A DNA stretch of 64,000 bases, taken from NCBI RefSeq assembly GCF_004353905.1, contig NZ_SMOD01000012.1, positions 1 to 64,000 of the forward strand, read 5' to 3'. Both the position numbers and the translations under genes were made by a program. This document shows, in pieces, positions 61,241-64,000 of this stretch. The DNA is from Paraburkholderia guartelaensis (lineage in GTDB: Bacteria > Pseudomonadota > Gammaproteobacteria > Burkholderiales > Burkholderiaceae). The stretch's first letter is position 1; every line of letters begins with the position of its first letter. Below the pieces are notes generated by a model that was given only the letters and a program-made list of their open reading frames with translations, had not been told where the DNA came from and did no database searches.

Positions 61241-62470
61241 GTGTCGTCATCGACTACGCAGGTGAGCGCGCGCACGGCGGCGGGCACCGCATGGGTGTTG
61301 GGTTTGTGTCTGATCGTGGCGGTGCTGGAGGGCGTCGATCTCCAGTCGACGGGCGTGGCCGCGCCGCGCATGGCGCGCGAGTTCGGTCTTTCGGTGAGCC
61401 AGATGGGGCTCGCGTTCAGCGCGGGCATGCTCGGTCTGTTGCCCGGCGCGATGATCGGCGGACGCCTCGCCGACCGCATCGGACGCAAGCGCGTGCTGCT
61501 GCTCTCGATGGTGGCATTTGGCGTGTTCTCGATCTTTACCGCCCATGTATGGAGCTTCGCCACGCTGCTGGTGGCGCGCGTCCTGACCGGCGTCGGCCTT
61601 GGCGGCGCCATGCCGAACCTGATCGCGCTCTCGGCCGAAGCCGTGGCGCCGCGGCTGCGCAATACGGCGGTCAGCATCATGTATTGCGGCATGCCGCTCG
61701 GCGGCGCGCTTGCGGCGCTGATCGGCGTGCTCAGTGCGGGCGACGCCGAATGGCGGCATATCTTCTATGCGGGCGGTGTCGGACCGCTCGTGGTCGCGCC
61801 GCTGATCCTCGCCTGCCTGCCCGAATCCGCAGCCTATGAGGCAGCCTCGAGCCGCGCACAGTCCACGCAGGGCGGGCCGCCTCCCACATGGCGCGTGCTG
61901 TTCGGCGACGGCCGCGCCGCGGTGACGGCGCAGATCTGGATCAGCTTTTTCTGCACGCTCATCGTGCTGTACTTCCTGCTCAACTGGCTGCCTTCGCTGA
62001 TCGTGAGCCGGGGCCTTTCGCGCAGCCAGGCCGGCGTCACGCAGATTTTCTTCAACGTGGGCAGCGTGATCGGCGTGCTCGGCATCGGCATGCTGATGGA
62101 CCGCGTCAAGCCGGGGCGTGTCGTCGCGGCTGTCTATGCCGGCATCGCAATCTCGTTGTTCATGCTCGCGGGCGCGGGCAACCTGTTCTGGATCTCGGTG
62201 TCGGTGCTGCTCGCGGGCATGGGCGTGGTGGGCGCGCAGTCGATGCTCTATGCGCTTTCCGCGACGAGCTACGCCACCGTCATGCGCGGCACCGGCGTGG
62301 GCGCGGCGGTGGCGGTGGGTCGCGTAGGGTCGATCGTTGGTCCGCTCGCGGCAGGCCAGTTGCTGGCGGGCGGCGCGAGCGCCACGACGGTGATAGGCGC
62401 GAGCGTTCCGGTCACGCTGGTGGCGGCGCTCTCCGCGCTGCTCGCGGTGAGGCGAGCGCGCGAGTCCTGA
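61241..62470 (+). CDS. aromatic acid:H+ symporter (AAHS, MFS)
   Basis: A 409-residue 12-segment MFS permease of the aromatic acid symporter type. VLEGVDLQSTGVAAP near 29-43 is the AAHS first-helix signature with its conserved aspartate. GGRLADRIGRKRVL near 77 is the loop 2-3 motif. It starts at GTG 61241, with GAGGAGG just upstream. Operon membership suggests uptake of ferulate, coumarate or a related acid. It is convergent with vanB. Confidence 0.92.
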   Translation: MSSSTTQVSARTAAGTAWVLGLCLIVAVLEGVDLQSTGVAAPRMAREFGLSVSQMGLAFSAGMLGLLPGAMIGGRLADRIGRKRVLLLSMVAFGVFSIFTAHVWSFATLLVARVLTGVGLGGAMPNLIALSAEAVAPRLRNTAVSIMYCGMPLGGALAALIGVLSAGDAEWRHIFYAGGVGPLVVAPLILACLPESAAYEAASSRAQSTQGGPPPTWRVLFGDGRAAVTAQIWISFFCTLIVLYFLLNWLPSLIVSRGLSRSQAGVTQIFFNVGSVIGVLGIGMLMDRVKPGRVVAAVYAGIAISLFMLAGAGNLFWISVSVLLAGMGVVGAQSMLYALSATSYATVMRGTGVGAAVAVGRVGSIVGPLAAGQLLAGGASATTVIGASVPVTLVAALSALLAVRRARES

Positions 62471-62495
62471 TGTGCAGCGGCGCCGCCGCGCCGTA

Positions 62496-63452
62496 TCAAA
62501 GGTCTAGCACGAGCATGGGCGTGCGCGAGCGCGAGCAGCACGGCAGCAGTTGGTCGTTGGCGGCGCGCTCCTCGTCGGTCAGGTAGAGATCGCGATGGTC
62601 CGGCTCGCCGGACAGCACGCGCGTGATGCAGGTGCCGCATACGCCTTGTTCGCATGAGACCGGCACCTCGACGCCGCCCGCGCGTAAAGCTTCGACGATG
62701 GTCGTGCCGGCCGGGATGTCGATCACGCGCTGGCAGCTCGCGAGCGTGACCTGGAAGGCGCCGTTGGCGTCGGCGTTCGCGCTTGGGGCTGATTGGCCCG
62801 CGCCGAAGTACTCGCGGTGCACGTTCTGCGCGGGCCACCCCGCGCTGGTTGCGGCTCCTAGCACGGCGTCGATGAAGCCCGCGGGGCCACATACGTAGGC
62901 ATGCTTACCGTCGTGCGGAGCGCGAAGTACGCGCGCGAGGTCGATGCGTGCATCGGCGCCTTCGCTGTCGAAATAGAAGTGCGTGTGTTCCGCAAAACCC
63001 GCTTCGGCAAGACGCTCGCGAAAGGCGGCGCGCTGTGGGTCGCGAGTGCAGTAGTGCAGTTCGAACGGGCGTCCTTCCTCGCGCAACTGCTCGGCCATGG
63101 CGATGAGCGGCGTGATGCCGATGCCGCCCGCGAGCAGGATGGTTTGCGCGGCTTGCTCGTCCAGCGGGAAATGATTTTTCGGGGTGCTGATTTCCAGGCT
63201 CGTGCCTGCATCGAGCGCGTGCATCGCGACGGAGCCGCCGCGCGATGCCGCGTCGCGCAACACGCCGATGCGGTAGGCGCCGTGATCGGAGGGACGGTTG
63301 CAAAGCGAGTACTGGCGCACGAATCCATCCACATGGACGTCGATGTGAGCGCCCGCTGCGAATGCGGGGAGCGGCGCGCCGTCGGCGCTCGCCAGTTCGA
63401 ACACGCAGATGTCGGTGGCAACGGGAATCTTGCGCAGAAGGGTGACTTTCAT
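62496..63452 (-). CDS. vanB: vanillate O-demethylase reductase subunit
   Basis: A 318-residue phthalate-dioxygenase-type reductase. The FMN/flavin part has RQYSLCN near 46. The NADH-binding part has LLAGGIGITPL near 106 and VCGPAGF near 187. The C-terminal plant-type [2Fe-2S] ferredoxin has ligands C267, C272, C275 and C305. It passes electrons from NADH to VanA. ATG 63452 was chosen over an earlier TTG. It follows vanA on the same strand. Confidence 0.95.
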   Translation of the reverse strand: MKVTLLRKIPVATDICVFELASADGAPLPAFAAGAHIDVHVDGFVRQYSLCNRPSDHGAYRIGVLRDAASRGGSVAMHALDAGTSLEISTPKNHFPLDEQAAQTILLAGGIGITPLIAMAEQLREEGRPFELHYCTRDPQRAAFRERLAEAGFAEHTHFYFDSEGADARIDLARVLRAPHDGKHAYVCGPAGFIDAVLGAATSAGWPAQNVHREYFGAGQSAPSANADANGAFQVTLASCQRVIDIPAGTTIVEALRAGGVEVPVSCEQGVCGTCITRVLSGEPDHRDLYLTDEERAANDQLLPCCSRSRTPMLVLDL

Positions 63453-63516
63453 GATGCGTTGGGGCAAGGGAAGGGGAGCGGCCGCGCGGACCCGCGCGAC
63501 CGTGGCTTCGGGCGAA

Positions 63517-64000
63517 TCAGACCGCCGCGGCGGTGGCCGTTGCGTTGCGTTCTGCGGCGATCAGCCGGTCGAGCACGCGGCGAGACTGCACGCCGCCTGC
63601 ATCGATGTTGAGGCTCAGAATGCGGCGTTCGGGCCATGTGAGCAGATTGCGCTGCTGCGATTCGAGCATCTCGAGATCTTCCGAGAAGATCTTGCCCTGG
63701 CCCGCGCGGATCGTTTCGGTGAGCGCGTGATCGTGCGCGGCGAAGTTGCGCGCCATGCCCCAGAAGTACCAGATCGACGTTTCGGTTTCCGGCGTAATGA
63801 AGTCGACGACGATGCTCGATGCCTTGTCGCGCGCATCGGCGTCATATCCGCCCTTGCCCGCGTGCGCCACGCCCACTTCGATCATCACGTGGCTGGGCGG
63901 CGAGAAGTGGCAGATCTGCCAGCGGTCGCAGGGCACGTTATCGGCGAGGCCGTTGCCGCGCAGCGCCGCGGCCCAGAACGGCGGCGGCATGATGTTCTGC
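63517..64000 (-). CDS. vanA: vanillate O-demethylase oxygenase, C-terminal part
   Basis: The C-terminal 161 residues of a Rieske oxygenase, cut by the right edge. CDRWQICHFSPPSH, then TPETETSIWYFWGMARNF and RRILSLNIDAGGVQSRR match the C-terminal half of VanA. The N-terminal Rieske cluster and iron site lie outside the window. With VanB it converts vanillate to protocatechuate and formaldehyde. The stop lies 64 bases before the vanB start. Confidence 0.93.
   Translation of the reverse strand, partial: QNIMPPPFWAAALRGNGLADNVPCDRWQICHFSPPSHVMIEVGVAHAGKGGYDADARDKASSIVVDFITPETETSIWYFWGMARNFAAHDHALTETIRAGQGKIFSEDLEMLESQQRNLLTWPERRILSLNIDAGGVQSRRVLDRLIAAERNATATAAAV

Noticed and set aside
1-64000. 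CRISPR array, tRNA or rRNA genes, prophage, secondary-metabolite cluster
   Set aside because: No regularly spaced repeats, no tRNA or rRNA sequence, no phage structural genes and no NRPS/PKS modules were seen on reading through the window.

Overview
The window looks like chromosomal DNA from a soil or plant-associated betaproteobacterium of the Burkholderia sensu lato group, most likely Paraburkholderia or Caballeronia. This rests on the high-GC codon use, the Burkholderia-type OmpC-like porins, a D-3-hydroxybutyrate oligomer hydrolase, the noncanonical NRAMP-family protein, and the pairing of hydroxycinnamate and vanillate catabolism with many LacI-controlled sugar ABC importers. The assignment comes from recognising protein families, not from a search. 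I see no rRNA, tRNA, CRISPR array or prophage.

Region 1 (1-8.8 kb): the 5' part of an IS5-type transposase, a hexapeptide acetyltransferase, the K+ importer Kup, an NRAMP-like metal transporter, several very small membrane-protein genes, a LysR regulator divergent from a DUF2817/M14-like hydrolase, and a porin ended by a strong terminator. Region 2 (8.8-24.3 kb): a TonB-dependent siderophore receptor behind a Fur-like palindrome, a DHA2 exporter with a divergent LysR, the extracellular 3HB-oligomer hydrolase, an orphan TAXI-type binding protein with a zinc-ribbon/TPR membrane protein, and a set of secreted proteins (S10 carboxypeptidase lipoprotein, EF-hand protein, glycine-zipper protein, small lipoprotein).

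Region 3 (24.3-50.4 kb) is a block of sugar uptake. It holds (a) a LacI regulator with a ribose-type ABC importer; (b) a beta-glucoside locus (porin, LacI, CUT1 ABC importer, GH1 beta-glucosidase, MalK-type ATPase); (c) a Phd/PIN toxin-antitoxin pair; and (d) a beta-xyloside locus (LacI, CUT1 ABC importer, ATPase, GH3 glycosidase, XylB-type D-xylose dehydrogenase and XylC-type xylonolactonase). Locus (d) would import oligosaccharides, release xylose and oxidise it to xylonate, the first steps of the Weimberg or Dahms routes. Each LacI gene has its own palindrome class nearby: TGAAACGTTTCA, TGAAAGCGCTTTCA and TTAACGTTAA. The last class also occurs as an orphan copy with no obvious target gene.

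Region 4 (50.4-54.4 kb): a secreted protein, the 3' remnant of an ECF sigma factor gene, a Phd/RelE-type toxin-antitoxin pair and a membrane diguanylate cyclase. Region 5 (53.5-64 kb): a hydroxycinnamate operon. A MarR regulator and an amidohydrolase diverge from hydroxycinnamoyl-CoA hydratase-lyase, vanillin dehydrogenase, feruloyl-CoA synthetase, an acyl-CoA dehydrogenase and an AAHS-type aromatic acid permease. vanB and the 3' part of vanA follow on the opposite strand. Together these convert ferulate to vanillate and then demethylate vanillate to protocatechuate.

The parts that look least described are the TAXI plus zinc-ribbon/TPR pair, the tiny genes around kup and the NRAMP gene, the NRAMP protein itself, the orphan copy of the TTAACGTTAA operator, and a PIN toxin lacking an expected catalytic aspartate.
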